Part shown: in pieces, positions 7,888 to 16,785 of the stretch
How the letters are laid out: each line of letters opens with the position of its first letter
Position numbering within the stretch: position 1 is the first letter of the stretch
Source of the DNA: Leifsonia williamsii
GTDB lineage: Bacteria; Actinomycetota; Actinomycetes; Actinomycetales; Microbacteriaceae
NCBI RefSeq assembly: GCF_030433685.1
Contig: NZ_JAROCF010000001.1
Coordinates: 1,612,001-1,676,000 of the forward strand
Reading direction: 5' to 3'
DNA length: 64,000 nt
Notes under the pieces: model-generated
Databases searched by the model: none
Told to the model about the DNA's origin: nothing
What the model saw: only the letters and a program-made list of their open reading frames with translations
Translations under genes and position numbers: made by a program

Positions 7888-10728
7888 GTGCCTGACACGA
7901 AGAAGCTCGTCATCGTCGAGTCTCCGAACAAGGTCAAGTCGATCGCCCAGTACCTGGGCGACGGCTACGAGGTGATGGCCTCGGTCGGGCACATCCGCGA
8001 CCTGATCGAGCCGAAGAATCTGCCGCCGGAGCTCAAGAAGGGCTCGCTCGGCAAGTTCTCCGTCGATGTCGAGAACGGCTTCGAGCCGTACTACGTGGTC
8101 TCCGACCAGAAGAAGAAGACGGTCGCCGACCTGCGCCGGGCGCTCAAGAACGCGGACGAGCTCCTGCTCGCCACTGATGAGGACCGCGAGGGCGAGGCCA
8201 TCGCGTGGCACCTGGTCAAGGAGCTGAAGCCGAAGATCCCGGTCAAGCGCATGGTCTTCCACGAGATCACCCGCGAGGCCATCGAGAAGGCGCGCGACAA
8301 CACGCGCGACATCGACACGGCACTCGTCGACGCGCAGGAGACGCGCCGCATCCTCGACCGCCTCTACGGCTACGAGGTCTCGCCCGTCCTGTGGCGCAAG
8401 GTCGGCCCCGGGCTGTCGGCCGGCCGCGTGCAGTCGGCGGCGACCCGCCTGGTCGTGGACCGCGAGCGCGAGCGGCTCGCCTTCGTCGCGGCGTCCTACT
8501 GGGGGCTCACCGCGCAGTTGAAGCCGGAGGAGGCGTCAGCGTTCCAGGCGCGCCTCGCGCGCGTCGACGGTGACCGCGTCGCCACCGGCCGCGACTTCGA
8601 CGACCACGGCCGGCTCACCTCCGGCGCGCGCATCCTCGACGAGGAGGCCGCCCAGGCCCTCGCGGCGGCGATCAGCCTCCCGAGCACCGTCGTGACGGTC
8701 GCCAAGGTCGACTCGAAGCCGTACTCGCGCCGTCCTGCCGCGCCGTTCACCACCTCCACGCTGCAGCAGGAGGCCGCGCGCAAGCTGCGGTTCTCCGCCC
8801 GGCAGACGATGAGCGTCGCCCAGTCGCTGTACGAGAACGGGTACATCACCTATATGCGTACCGACTCCGCCTCGCTCTCGCAGCAGGCGACGAAGGCGGC
8901 GCGGTCGCAGGCGGCGAAGCTGTACGGTCCCGAGACCGTGCCCGAGAAGCCCCGCACCTACGCGTCCAAGAGCAAGAACGCGCAGGAGGCGCACGAGGCG
9001 ATCCGTCCCGCCGGCGAGGTGTTCCGCACGCCGGGCGAGCTGGAGCGCTCGTTGCGCGGGCCCGAGTTCAAGCTGTACGAGCTGATCTGGAAGCGCACGG
9101 TCGCCTCGCAGATGGCCGACGCCAAGGGCCAGACGGCCTCCGTCACGGTCGAGGCGCGCATCGCCGAGGGGCCGCTCGACGGCACCGTCGCCGAGTTCAC
9201 CGCCAGCGGCACGGTCATCACCTTCCGCGGCTTCCTCAACGCCTACGAGGAGGGCAAGGACGAGGAGCGCAACGCGGCCGACGCGTCGGACGCCAAGCTG
9301 CCGCCGCTCGAGCCGAAGCAGTCCCTCCAGGTCGCCGCGGTCGACGCCGACGGCCACGAGACCACCCCGCCGCCCCGCTACACCGAGGCCAGCCTCGTGA
9401 AGGCGCTGGAGGAGCTGGGCATCGGCCGCCCCTCCACCTTCGCGAGCATCATCTCGACGATCATCGACCGCAAGTACGTCACGCAGCGCGGACAGGCGCT
9501 CGTGCCGAGCTGGGTCGCGTTCTCGGTCGTGCGCCTGCTGGAGGACTACTTCGGCGACCTCGTCCAGTACGACTTCACCGCCGAGATGGAGGAGGACCTC
9601 GACCGCATCGCGAACGGCGAGGCCGAGCGCGTCGACTGGCTGAACAGCTTCTACTTCGGCAACGACAAGCACCGCGGTCTGCGCACGGTCATCGACAACC
9701 TCGGCGACATCGACGCCCGCAGCATCAACTCCATCGCGATCGACGACGGCGTGACCCTCCGCATCGGCAAGTACGGCCCCTACCTGGAGGTCGCCGCCGA
9801 AGGCTCGGAGGAGGGCGCAGCGGAGGATGCGCAGCCCCGCCGCGTCAACCTGCCGCCGGACCTCGCGCCCGACGAGCTCACCCCCGCGAAGGCGCGCGAG
9901 CTGATCGAGGCCCCGGTCCAGACCGACCGCGTCCTCGGCTCCAACCCCGCCAACGGCAAGGTGGTGCTCGCCAAGGACGGCCGGTTCGGCCCGTACGTGA
10001 CCGAGGCCGACCCGGAGGAGGAGCAGGTCGACCAGCAGACCGGCGAGGTCACCGGGGCCAAGAAGCCCGCGAAGAAGGCGGCGGCCGCGAAGCCCCGCAC
10101 CGCCTCCCTGTTCAAGTCGATGGACCTCGCGACGATCGACCTCGACACCGCCCTCAAGCTGCTCGACCTGCCGCGCGTCGTCGGCGTCGACCCCGAGAGC
10201 GGCGAGGAGATCCAGGCGGCGAACGGACGCTACGGCCCCTACCTCAAGAAGGGCGCGGACACCCGGTCGCTGACCAGCGAGGACGACCTGTTCACCGTCG
10301 ACCTGGCCGGCGCCCTCGAGCTCTTCGCGCAGCCGAAGTACGGCAACCGCCGTGCCTCCAGCGCGCTCAAGGAGTTCGACGCCGACCCGGTGAGCGGCAA
10401 GCCGATCAAGATCAAGGACGGCCGCTTCGGCGCATACGTGACCGACGGCGAGACCAACGCGACCATCCCGCGCGGGGAGACCGTGGAGGAGGTCGACTTC
10501 GACCGCGCCGTGCAGCTGCTCGCCGACAAGCGGGCCAAGGGGCCGGCGAAGAAGACGACCACGCGCAAGGCCCCCGCCAAGAAGGCGCCGGCCAAGACCA
10601 CGGCGGCCAAGACCACGGCGGCCAAGACCACGGCGGCCAAGACCACGGCGGCCAAGACCACGGCGGCCAAGAAGACGACCACCGCCAAGAAGCCCGCCAC
10701 GCGCGCCGCGAAGCCGGCGGCCGAGTGA
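7888..10728 (+). CDS. topA: DNA topoisomerase I
   Basis: Type IA topoisomerase of 946 residues that relaxes negative supercoils. TOPRIM domain at the N-terminus: KLVIVESPNKVKSI, then ATDEDREGEAIAWHL for magnesium binding. The catalytic tyrosine is Tyr322 in YITYMRTDS. The C-terminal part has repeated topoisomerase C-terminal modules (GRYGPYLKKG, GRFGAYVTDG) and a Lys/Ala/Thr-rich tail with KTTAA repeats. No zinc-finger cysteines are seen, as usual in actinobacteria. The GTG at 7888 follows AAGAGGAGT; a -10-like TACATATAAG is just upstream. The stop overlaps the tmk start. Confidence 0.96.
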   Translation: MPDTKKLVIVESPNKVKSIAQYLGDGYEVMASVGHIRDLIEPKNLPPELKKGSLGKFSVDVENGFEPYYVVSDQKKKTVADLRRALKNADELLLATDEDREGEAIAWHLVKELKPKIPVKRMVFHEITREAIEKARDNTRDIDTALVDAQETRRILDRLYGYEVSPVLWRKVGPGLSAGRVQSAATRLVVDRERERLAFVAASYWGLTAQLKPEEASAFQARLARVDGDRVATGRDFDDHGRLTSGARILDEEAAQALAAAISLPSTVVTVAKVDSKPYSRRPAAPFTTSTLQQEAARKLRFSARQTMSVAQSLYENGYITYMRTDSASLSQQATKAARSQAAKLYGPETVPEKPRTYASKSKNAQEAHEAIRPAGEVFRTPGELERSLRGPEFKLYELIWKRTVASQMADAKGQTASVTVEARIAEGPLDGTVAEFTASGTVITFRGFLNAYEEGKDEERNAADASDAKLPPLEPKQSLQVAAVDADGHETTPPPRYTEASLVKALEELGIGRPSTFASIISTIIDRKYVTQRGQALVPSWVAFSVVRLLEDYFGDLVQYDFTAEMEEDLDRIANGEAERVDWLNSFYFGNDKHRGLRTVIDNLGDIDARSINSIAIDDGVTLRIGKYGPYLEVAAEGSEEGAAEDAQPRRVNLPPDLAPDELTPAKARELIEAPVQTDRVLGSNPANGKVVLAKDGRFGPYVTEADPEEEQVDQQTGEVTGAKKPAKKAAAAKPRTASLFKSMDLATIDLDTALKLLDLPRVVGVDPESGEEIQAANGRYGPYLKKGADTRSLTSEDDLFTVDLAGALELFAQPKYGNRRASSALKEFDADPVSGKPIKIKDGRFGAYVTDGETNATIPRGETVEEVDFDRAVQLLADKRAKGPAKKTTTRKAPAKKAPAKTTAAKTTAAKTTAAKTTAAKTTAAKKTTTAKKPATRAAKPAAE
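10591..10665 (+). repeat. Five tandem 15-bp repeats in the topA tail
   Basis: Five exact copies of GCCAAGACCACGGCG encode AKTTA units in the basic tail of topoisomerase I. Exact nucleotide identity points to recent slippage, so copy number may vary between strains. Confidence 0.95.
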
Positions 10729-11360
10729 GCGTGGAGGCAGCAGGCCGCGGGCTCTTCATCACCCTCGAGGGCGGCGACGGCGTCGGCAAGTCGACGCAGG
10801 CGGCGCTCCTCGAGGAGTGGCTGACCTCCCGCGGCCGACGGGTCGTGCGTACGCGCGAGCCCGGTGGCACGGAGGCCGGGGTCGAGATCCGCGAGATCGT
10901 CCTGCACCACCGCGGCGACATCGCGCCGCGGGCAGAGGCGCTGCTCTACGCCGCCGACCGCGCGCACCACGTGGCCACCTTGGTGCGGCCGGCGCTCGAC
11001 CGCGGCGACATCGTCCTCCAGGACCGCTACATCGACTCCTCGGTCGCCTACCAGGGCGCCGGGCGCGTGCTCGACCCGGTGGAGGTGCGCGACCTGTCGC
11101 TGTGGGCGGCGGAGGGGCTCCTGCCCGACCTGACGATCCTCCTCGACCTCGATGAGACGACCGCGCGGGCCCGGCTCGACGGTGCGCGCACGCGGTACGA
11201 CCGGCTGGAGGCGGAGCGCTCCGACTTCCACGCCCGCGTCCGCGCCGCCTACCTCGAACTGGCCGCCGCGGAGCCCGAGCGGTTCCTCGTCGTCGACGCA
11301 TCGCGGCCGGTCGACGAGATCGCCGCCGAGATCCGCGCCCGCCTCGACGACCGCGTCTGA
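10725..11360 (+). CDS. tmk: Thymidylate kinase
   Basis: Phosphorylates dTMP to dTDP for dTTP synthesis. 211 residues, normal length. P-loop GGDGVGKST at 16-24, the DR(Y/F/H) motif in LQDRYIDSSVAYQG, and a C-terminal ATP/lid region rich in Arg. It starts with GTG overlapping the topA stop (GTGA at 10725-10728) and is followed closely by holB, the common actinobacterial topA-tmk-holB arrangement. Confidence 0.95.
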   Translation: MSVEAAGRGLFITLEGGDGVGKSTQAALLEEWLTSRGRRVVRTREPGGTEAGVEIREIVLHHRGDIAPRAEALLYAADRAHHVATLVRPALDRGDIVLQDRYIDSSVAYQGAGRVLDPVEVRDLSLWAAEGLLPDLTILLDLDETTARARLDGARTRYDRLEAERSDFHARVRAAYLELAAAEPERFLVVDASRPVDEIAAEIRARLDDRV

Positions 11361-11430
11361 GTCGCGCGAGCGACCTCCCCCCATCCGACCCGCGCATCCC
11401 GTGTCCGCCGTGCCCGTTAGCCTGGAGAGC

Positions 11431-12606
11431 ATGACGGTGTGGGACGACCTGACGGGTCAGGACGAGGCCATCGCCGTCATGCGCGCCGCCGCGTCGGGCC
11501 GTGACAACGTCGCCGACCGCGGCATGACGCACTCCTGGCTCATCACCGGCCCACCCGGGTCCGGGCGCTCGAACCTGGCCTACGCCTTCGCGACCGCGCT
11601 GCTCAGCCCCGGCACGCCGGACGGCGACCGCGCCACGCAGCGGCAGGTGGAGGCGCGCACGCACCCCGACCTCGCCGTGCTCAGCACCGAGCGCGTCATC
11701 ATCTCCATCGACGAGGTGCGCGCGCTGGTGTCGAGCTCGCAGTTCTCGCCGTCGGTCGGCCGCTACCGGGTGATGGTGATCGAGGACGCCGACCGCATGA
11801 CCGAGCGCACCTCCAACGTCCTGCTGAAGGCCCTGGAGGAGCCGCCGGAGCGCACCGTGTGGATCCTGTGCGCGCCCAGTGAGGCCGACCTCCTGCCGAC
11901 CATCCGCTCCCGCGTCCGCACGGTCCGGCTCAAGGTGCCGAGCGTCGCCGACGTCGCCGCGCTGATCGAGCGCCGCGACGGTGTCGACCCCCAGACCGCC
12001 GAGCGCGCCGCGCGCCACGCGCAGAGCCACATCGGCATGGCGCACCGCCTCGCGACCAACGAGGAGGCGCGCCGCCGCCGCGAGGGCACCCTCGAGCTCG
12101 CCCTCGGCATCCGCACCGTCTCCGACGCCGTGCTCGCCGCGGCGTCCCTGCTGGAGGTGGCGGGCGCCGACGCGAAGGCGATCACCGAGGAGCGCGACGC
12201 CGAGGAGCGCGAGAGCGCCCTCCGCTCGCTCGGGGTCGAGCCGGGCGGCACGATCCCGCCGGCCCTGCGCTCCCAGCTGCGCCAGCTGGAGGAGGACCAG
12301 AAGCGCCGCGCGACCCGCAGCCTCCGCGACGGCATCGACCGCATCCTCGTCGACCTGCTCTCGCTCTATCGCGACGTGATGATGCTGCAGCTCGGCAGCG
12401 CCAGCGAGCTCGTCAACGTGGAGCTGCGCGGCAGGCTGGAGGCTCTCAGCGCCCACTCGACTCCCGCCGCTACGCTCTCGGCGATGGACGCGATCGCGAC
12501 CGCGCGCGAGCGGATCGACGGCAACGTCGCCCCGGCACTCGCCCTCGAGGCCATGCTCACCACCATCCTTCGCGGCACCGCCGCGCGAAAGGGGACCGAC
12601 CTGTGA
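11431..12606 (+). CDS. holB: DNA polymerase III delta-prime subunit
   Basis: 391 residues, AAA+ clamp-loader subunit. The P-loop reads GPPGSGRS with Arg46 where Lys is expected, in keeping with delta-prime being a non-hydrolysing member. LKALEEPPERTVWILCAPS and TIRSRVRTVRL follow the DnaX/HolB pattern. The ATG at 11431 begins MTVWDDLTGQDEAI, matching family N-termini; the longer upstream frame is a shadow of tmk. The stop overlaps the start of the next gene. Confidence 0.93.
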   Translation: MTVWDDLTGQDEAIAVMRAAASGRDNVADRGMTHSWLITGPPGSGRSNLAYAFATALLSPGTPDGDRATQRQVEARTHPDLAVLSTERVIISIDEVRALVSSSQFSPSVGRYRVMVIEDADRMTERTSNVLLKALEEPPERTVWILCAPSEADLLPTIRSRVRTVRLKVPSVADVAALIERRDGVDPQTAERAARHAQSHIGMAHRLATNEEARRRREGTLELALGIRTVSDAVLAAASLLEVAGADAKAITEERDAEERESALRSLGVEPGGTIPPALRSQLRQLEEDQKRRATRSLRDGIDRILVDLLSLYRDVMMLQLGSASELVNVELRGRLEALSAHSTPAATLSAMDAIATARERIDGNVAPALALEAMLTTILRGTAARKGTDL

Positions 12607-14162
12607 CCACCCGATCGGGCCGGCCGGCCCTGCGCCGGCACGCCGTGCGCACCGCGGCGGCGGCCGTCGTCGCCGTCGTCGCGCTCACGCTGACCGGATG
12701 CGTCACCTGGTTCATCCCACCCAAGGCGGCCACGACCTCCACCCCCGTGAAGGAGCAGGTCGCCGAGGACCTGCAGCCGTTCTACAGCCAGGTGCTCACC
12801 TGGAAGAGCTGCTCGGGCGGCATGCAGTGCACGACCGCGAAGGCGCCGCGCGACTGGGCCGACCCCTCCGCAGGCGAAGTCGAGCTGGCGCTCGTCCGGC
12901 AGCCGGCCAAGGGCACGAAGCAGGGCTCCCTGCTGGTGAACCCGGGCGGCCCCGGCGGCTCCGGCTTCGATTTCGTCGCCGACTCGGTGGACTACGCGAC
13001 CGACAGCACGCTGCAGGACCACTTCGACATCGTCGGCTTCGACCCCCGCGGCGTCGGCCGCTCGAGCGCGGTGAAGTGCTACGACGCGAAGCAGATGGAC
13101 GACTACCTCTACGGGATCACGCCCGGTGTGCGCGGCTCCGACGCGTGGATCGCCGAGAACACGAAGATCTCGAAGGACTTCGGCGCCGCCTGCGACACGA
13201 ACACGGGCGCCCTGCTGGGCAAGGTCGACACGGTGAGCGCCGCGCATGACCTCGACCTGCTGCGCGCCGTGCTCGGCGACACCAAGCTGAACTACCTCGG
13301 CTACTCGTACGGCACCTACCTCGGCGCCGTCTACGCCGAGCTCTACCCGGACAAGACCGGCCGACTGGTGCTCGATGGCGCGCTCGACCCCGCCGCCAGC
13401 AACTTCGACGTGACGAAGGTGCAGGCCCAGGGCTTCGAGAGCGCGCTGCGCGCCTACCTGGGCGACTGCCTGCAGCAGAAGGACTGCCCGTTCGACGGGA
13501 CGGTGGAGAACGGGATGGCGACCATCTCGTCGCTGCTGGCCTCGGTCGAGAAGAGCCCGATCCGCAACTCCGACGGCCGGGAGCTGGGTGCGAACACCCT
13601 GGTGACAGCGATCATCTACCCGCTCTACGACGCGACCGCGTGGTCGTACCTGAGCGACATGTTCAGCTCGGTCATGAAGGGCAGCGCGGCCACCGCGTTC
13701 ACGCTGGCCGACGCGTACAACAACCGCAAGAGCGACGGCACCTACGGCGACAACTCGACGGAGGCGTTCCTCGCGATCAACTGCCTCGACTACACGTACG
13801 ACGACGCACCGGCGGTCATGCGCCAGCAGGCGGCGGAGCTCGCCAAGGCGGCGCCCGTGATCGGCCCGTACATGTCGTACGGCGACATCGGCTGCGCCAA
13901 CTGGCCGTTCACCTCCACGGTGAAGCGCGGTCCGATCGCCGCGGAGGGTTCTGCCCCGATCCTCGTGGTCGGCACCACCAACGACCCGGCGACGCCGTAC
14001 GTCTGGGCGAAGAACCTCTCCAGCGAACTGCAGAACGGCCACCTCCTCACCTACAAGGGGGAGGGGCACACCGCGTACAACAAGTCGAACTCCTGCGTGA
14101 ACAACGCCGTCGACGACTTCCTCGTCAGTGCGAAGCTGCCCGCAGAGGGCAAGACCTGCTGA
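12603..14162 (+). CDS. Secreted alpha/beta-hydrolase lipoprotein, tripeptidyl-aminopeptidase type
   Basis: 519 residues. The signal peptide ends in a lipobox LTGC (near residue 36), so the protein is probably anchored outside the membrane. It has an oxyanion loop NPGGPGGSG, nucleophile Ser235 in GYSYG, a C-terminal TAP-like domain with Asp in VGTTNDPATP, and His in GEGHTAY. This is the Streptomyces tripeptidyl-aminopeptidase/proline-iminopeptidase class, which trims exported peptides. Starts with GTG overlapping the holB stop. The substrate is not known. Confidence 0.88.
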   Translation: MTTRSGRPALRRHAVRTAAAAVVAVVALTLTGCVTWFIPPKAATTSTPVKEQVAEDLQPFYSQVLTWKSCSGGMQCTTAKAPRDWADPSAGEVELALVRQPAKGTKQGSLLVNPGGPGGSGFDFVADSVDYATDSTLQDHFDIVGFDPRGVGRSSAVKCYDAKQMDDYLYGITPGVRGSDAWIAENTKISKDFGAACDTNTGALLGKVDTVSAAHDLDLLRAVLGDTKLNYLGYSYGTYLGAVYAELYPDKTGRLVLDGALDPAASNFDVTKVQAQGFESALRAYLGDCLQQKDCPFDGTVENGMATISSLLASVEKSPIRNSDGRELGANTLVTAIIYPLYDATAWSYLSDMFSSVMKGSAATAFTLADAYNNRKSDGTYGDNSTEAFLAINCLDYTYDDAPAVMRQQAAELAKAAPVIGPYMSYGDIGCANWPFTSTVKRGPIAAEGSAPILVVGTTNDPATPYVWAKNLSSELQNGHLLTYKGEGHTAYNKSNSCVNNAVDDFLVSAKLPAEGKTC

Positions 14163-14189
14163 GCGAACATCCGCGCGCCGCCGTAGTGG

Positions 14190-14201
14190 TGCAATTTTGC
14201 A
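14190..14201. promoter_or_regulatory. Candidate operator of the adjacent TetR regulator
   Basis: Inverted repeat TGCAA-TT-TTGCA, 20 bases before the TetR start and just upstream of the AT-rich GATGAAATAAT. Position suggests autoregulation, but the site is short and unproven. Confidence 0.35.
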
Positions 14202-14221
14202 GACGATGAAATAATCGGGAC

Positions 14222-14896
14222 GTGACGGTGGTGGAGGGCGAACTCGGTCTGCGCGAGCGCAAGCGGATCGCGACGCGGCGGGCGATCCAGCTGGCGGCGC
14301 TGCAGCTGGCGACCGAGCGCGGCTTCGACCGCGTGACGATCGACGAGATCAGTCACGCCGCGAACGTGTCGCCGCGCACCTTCTTCAACTACTTCCCGTC
14401 GAAGGAGTCGGCCATCATCGGTGAGCTGCCGGAGCTCCCCGACGAGGCGAGCATCGAGCGCTTCATCGACGCCGGGCCGGAGGAGCCGATCCTCGACGGC
14501 CTGAGCACCCTGCTCATCGCGGCCATCGACGGCGGCGAGCTGGGGGACGCCTCGCCGCCCGAGCAGCAGTCCGCGACGATGCAGGAGATGCACCTCCTGC
14601 GCCGTGCCCTGCTCAAGGACAACCCCGAGCTCTTCGCGCAGCGCATGGCGACGATGCACAAATTCGAGGACGCCCTGAGTGCCGTGGTGCAGCGCCGCCT
14701 CGCCCACGACGACCCGGCGCTCGCCTCCGACCAGGAGACCCTGCACCAGCGCGCCCGCCTGGTCACCTACGTGGCCTTCGCCGGGATGCGCCACGCCTGG
14801 TCGTGCTGGGCCGACCACGGCGGGGTGGAGTCGCTCGCGGAGCGGCTGCGCAGCTCGTTCGACCAGCTGCAGGCCCTCGGCGCCCACGTACGCTGA
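14222..14896 (+). CDS. TetR family transcriptional regulator
   Basis: 224 residues. N-terminal helix-turn-helix at about 15-62: RRAIQLAALQLATERGFDRV, TIDEISHAANVSPRTFFNYF. The C-terminal two-thirds is a ligand/dimerisation domain with no recognisable specificity; SPRTFFNYFPSKE is typical of the subgroup near MFS/RND efflux genes, but no such gene adjoins it. The GTG at 14222 lies close behind an AT-rich -10-like stretch and has no clear ribosome binding site, so it may be leaderless. A tRNA gene follows. Confidence 0.9.
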   Translation: MTVVEGELGLRERKRIATRRAIQLAALQLATERGFDRVTIDEISHAANVSPRTFFNYFPSKESAIIGELPELPDEASIERFIDAGPEEPILDGLSTLLIAAIDGGELGDASPPEQQSATMQEMHLLRRALLKDNPELFAQRMATMHKFEDALSAVVQRRLAHDDPALASDQETLHQRARLVTYVAFAGMRHAWSCWADHGGVESLAERLRSSFDQLQALGAHVR

Positions 14897-14996
14897 CGCC
14901 GCAAGGCACGCAGGTGTGTTCGTGACGCCGCTCGGTGTTCGTGACAGGCCTGGGGATCGGGTAAGCTATCTGACTGTGCGCCGGCCACCGGCCCAC

Positions 14997-15072
14997 GCCG
15001 CCCTAGCTCAGTCGGCAGAGCATCTCACTCGTAATGAGAAGGTCAAGGGTTCGATTCCCTTGGGCGGCTCCA
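14997..15072 (+). tRNA. tRNA-Thr(CGT)
   Basis: Full cloverleaf of 76 bases. Acceptor GCCGCCC (14997-15003) pairs with GGGCGGC (15062-15068); discriminator T and encoded CCA follow. The anticodon stem TCTCA/TGAGA holds loop CTCGTAA with anticodon CGT (reads ACG). The T-arm is AGGGTTCGATTCCCT. Confidence 0.97.
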
Positions 15073-15078
15073 CCACAC

Positions 15079-15110
15079 GAAAGGCCCGCTCCCCCCGGAG
15101 CGGGCCTTTC
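15079..15110 (+). terminator. Terminator after tRNA-Thr
   Basis: A perfect 14-bp stem (15079-15092 with 15097-15110) with a four-C loop. The outer arms are GAAAGG/CCTTTC. It can act for the tRNA and, on the other strand, for the convergent propeller-protein gene ending at 15142. Confidence 0.85.
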
Positions 15111-15141
15111 GCTTTCCCCCTTCTTCCCCCGGGTCCTGCGG

Positions 15142-16785
15142 TCAGCCGAGCGGCTCGATGTGGCGGCCGCGCTCGCGGATGAGCACGCCTCCGGCGAAGT
15201 ACCAGCGCTCCTGCTTCTCGGTGGGCGTCTGCCAGAGCCGCGCGCCGGTCGCGCGGTCGTAGGCGGCCCCTGTCCCGTCCGCCGTCCAGTCCGGCACGGC
15301 GTAGTCCTCGGACCATCCGCGAAGCGGCATCGGACCGTCTGCGGACATCGGCGTGTCGGGAACGGGAGCCGGGGCGCCGGAGGCCGCGTCGAAGCTGCAG
15401 GTCCGGCCGCCCCCGTAGCCGAGAACGATCGCGTTCCGCTGCTCGTCGAGGAACACGTCCGGGTAGGACTGCCCGGCCGTCGCCGGTGCGCAGCGATCCA
15501 GAGCGACGTTCCAGCGCAGTCGGCCGTCGAGCGCGTCGAAGACCAGGAGTCCACCGCCTGAGACGGCGGCCACCAGGTCGGATCCGACCGTGGTCCCGAC
15601 CGGGCTCCCTGGCCGCGCCGACAGGGTGCGGATCTCGCGGATGTCCGATCCGGCCGGGAGGACGTCCGTCCACAGCGCCGAGCCCGCCCGGTCGATCCCG
15701 GACAGCTGCACCGTGCCGTTCGGGTCCGGTTGCGAGGTGCGCAGCGCGGCGTTCTCGGTGAGCCAGGCGGAGTCGTATGCCGCCCCCTGGACCACCGCGC
15801 CGGTATCGACGTCCAGGACGCCGTTGAAGTGGCCGGCGTCGCCCTCGGCCGTGCGCCAGCTGATCGGGACGACCCCGGTGGCGTTGTACCGGGGGCTCTG
15901 GAGCCACGCGGACAGGCCGAGGGACCGCGTCCAGACCGCGTGCGACGCATCCCGCGGGTCCGCGCGAAGCAGCCGCGCTTCCGGGAAGCCGGCACCAGGG
16001 TCCGGGGGAAGGGCGACCAGCACGTCACCGGAGTCCCCTCCGACGGGGACCACCTGTTGCGCCGGCAGGCCGGCCGTTCCGAACGCCGCGGATGCGATGG
16101 TGCTGCCGGTGCTCAGGTCGATCACGTCGTGCGGTCCGCTCGAGGAGCGCGGCGACACGATCAGTGCGCGCCCGGTGGTGCCGAGAAGCGCCACGTGGGT
16201 GTCGGTCCCACCCGGCACATCGGACTCCCACCTCCATTCGCGCGTCCACAGCACCGTGCCGGTGTGCGTGTCGACCATCGTCAGCGCCAGATGGTCGTCA
16301 GGGAGGGTGCAGTCGTCCGCCCGATCCCCGATCACCTTGGAGCCGATCTGGAACAGGGCGTAGCCGTCCGCGATGTCGTACGCGGTGCGCTGTTCGCAGC
16401 TCTCGTCGGTGCCAGGGAGGTCGATCCCCCATCCCGGATCCGTCGCGACCGTGGTCACGTCGTGCGGGCGGATCGGGTCCGTTGTGACCCGCAACGGACG
16501 TGCATCGCGCGTCGGCGTGGGGGACGGTGTCGGCGTCGGCGCCCCTGTCGACGTCTGCGTCGGCGTCGGCAGAGGAGCGGGTCCCGGCTCGGGTGCGCCG
16601 AAGTGCAGCACACCGGTCAGGGCCAGCGCGGCCGTTCCTCCGGCGATGGCGAGCGCGGCGCCCGTGAGCGCCCCGATGATCGCGAAGCGGGTGCGGCGCT
16701 CCCGCCGCGGGGCCTCGGCGACGGTGTCGAGCAGCAGCTGCCTGATGGCTGCGCTGCGGGTGGGGTCGAATTCCGCGGTGCTCAT
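15142..16785 (-). CDS. Membrane-anchored beta-propeller protein, partner of the ECF sigma factor
   Basis: 547 residues: a cytoplasmic segment (1-33), one membrane helix (about 34-57), a Pro/Thr-rich linker, then an extracytoplasmic domain with repeated PQQ/propeller-like strands (GTVLWTREW, SALWTDVL, GRLRWNVAL, GARLWQT). The gene overlaps the upstream sigma factor (ATGA) and has a strong GGAGGTG site. Position and topology suggest an anti-sigma factor or sensor, but no zinc anti-sigma motif (HxxxCxxC) is present. Ligand unknown. Confidence 0.7.
   Translation of the reverse strand: MSTAEFDPTRSAAIRQLLLDTVAEAPRRERRTRFAIIGALTGAALAIAGGTAALALTGVLHFGAPEPGPAPLPTPTQTSTGAPTPTPSPTPTRDARPLRVTTDPIRPHDVTTVATDPGWGIDLPGTDESCEQRTAYDIADGYALFQIGSKVIGDRADDCTLPDDHLALTMVDTHTGTVLWTREWRWESDVPGGTDTHVALLGTTGRALIVSPRSSSGPHDVIDLSTGSTIASAAFGTAGLPAQQVVPVGGDSGDVLVALPPDPGAGFPEARLLRADPRDASHAVWTRSLGLSAWLQSPRYNATGVVPISWRTAEGDAGHFNGVLDVDTGAVVQGAAYDSAWLTENAALRTSQPDPNGTVQLSGIDRAGSALWTDVLPAGSDIREIRTLSARPGSPVGTTVGSDLVAAVSGGGLLVFDALDGRLRWNVALDRCAPATAGQSYPDVFLDEQRNAIVLGYGGGRTCSFDAASGAPAPVPDTPMSADGPMPLRGWSEDYAVPDWTADGTGAAYDRATGARLWQTPTEKQERWYFAGGVLIRERGRHIEPLG

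Noticed and set aside
6931..10728. One 1265-residue TadE-topoisomerase fusion protein
   Set aside because: topA has its own GTG with AAGAGGAGT and promoter-like sequence, the linking 300 residues are low-complexity shadow of the opposing gene, and such a fusion would be mechanistically odd. Reported as a missing stop instead.
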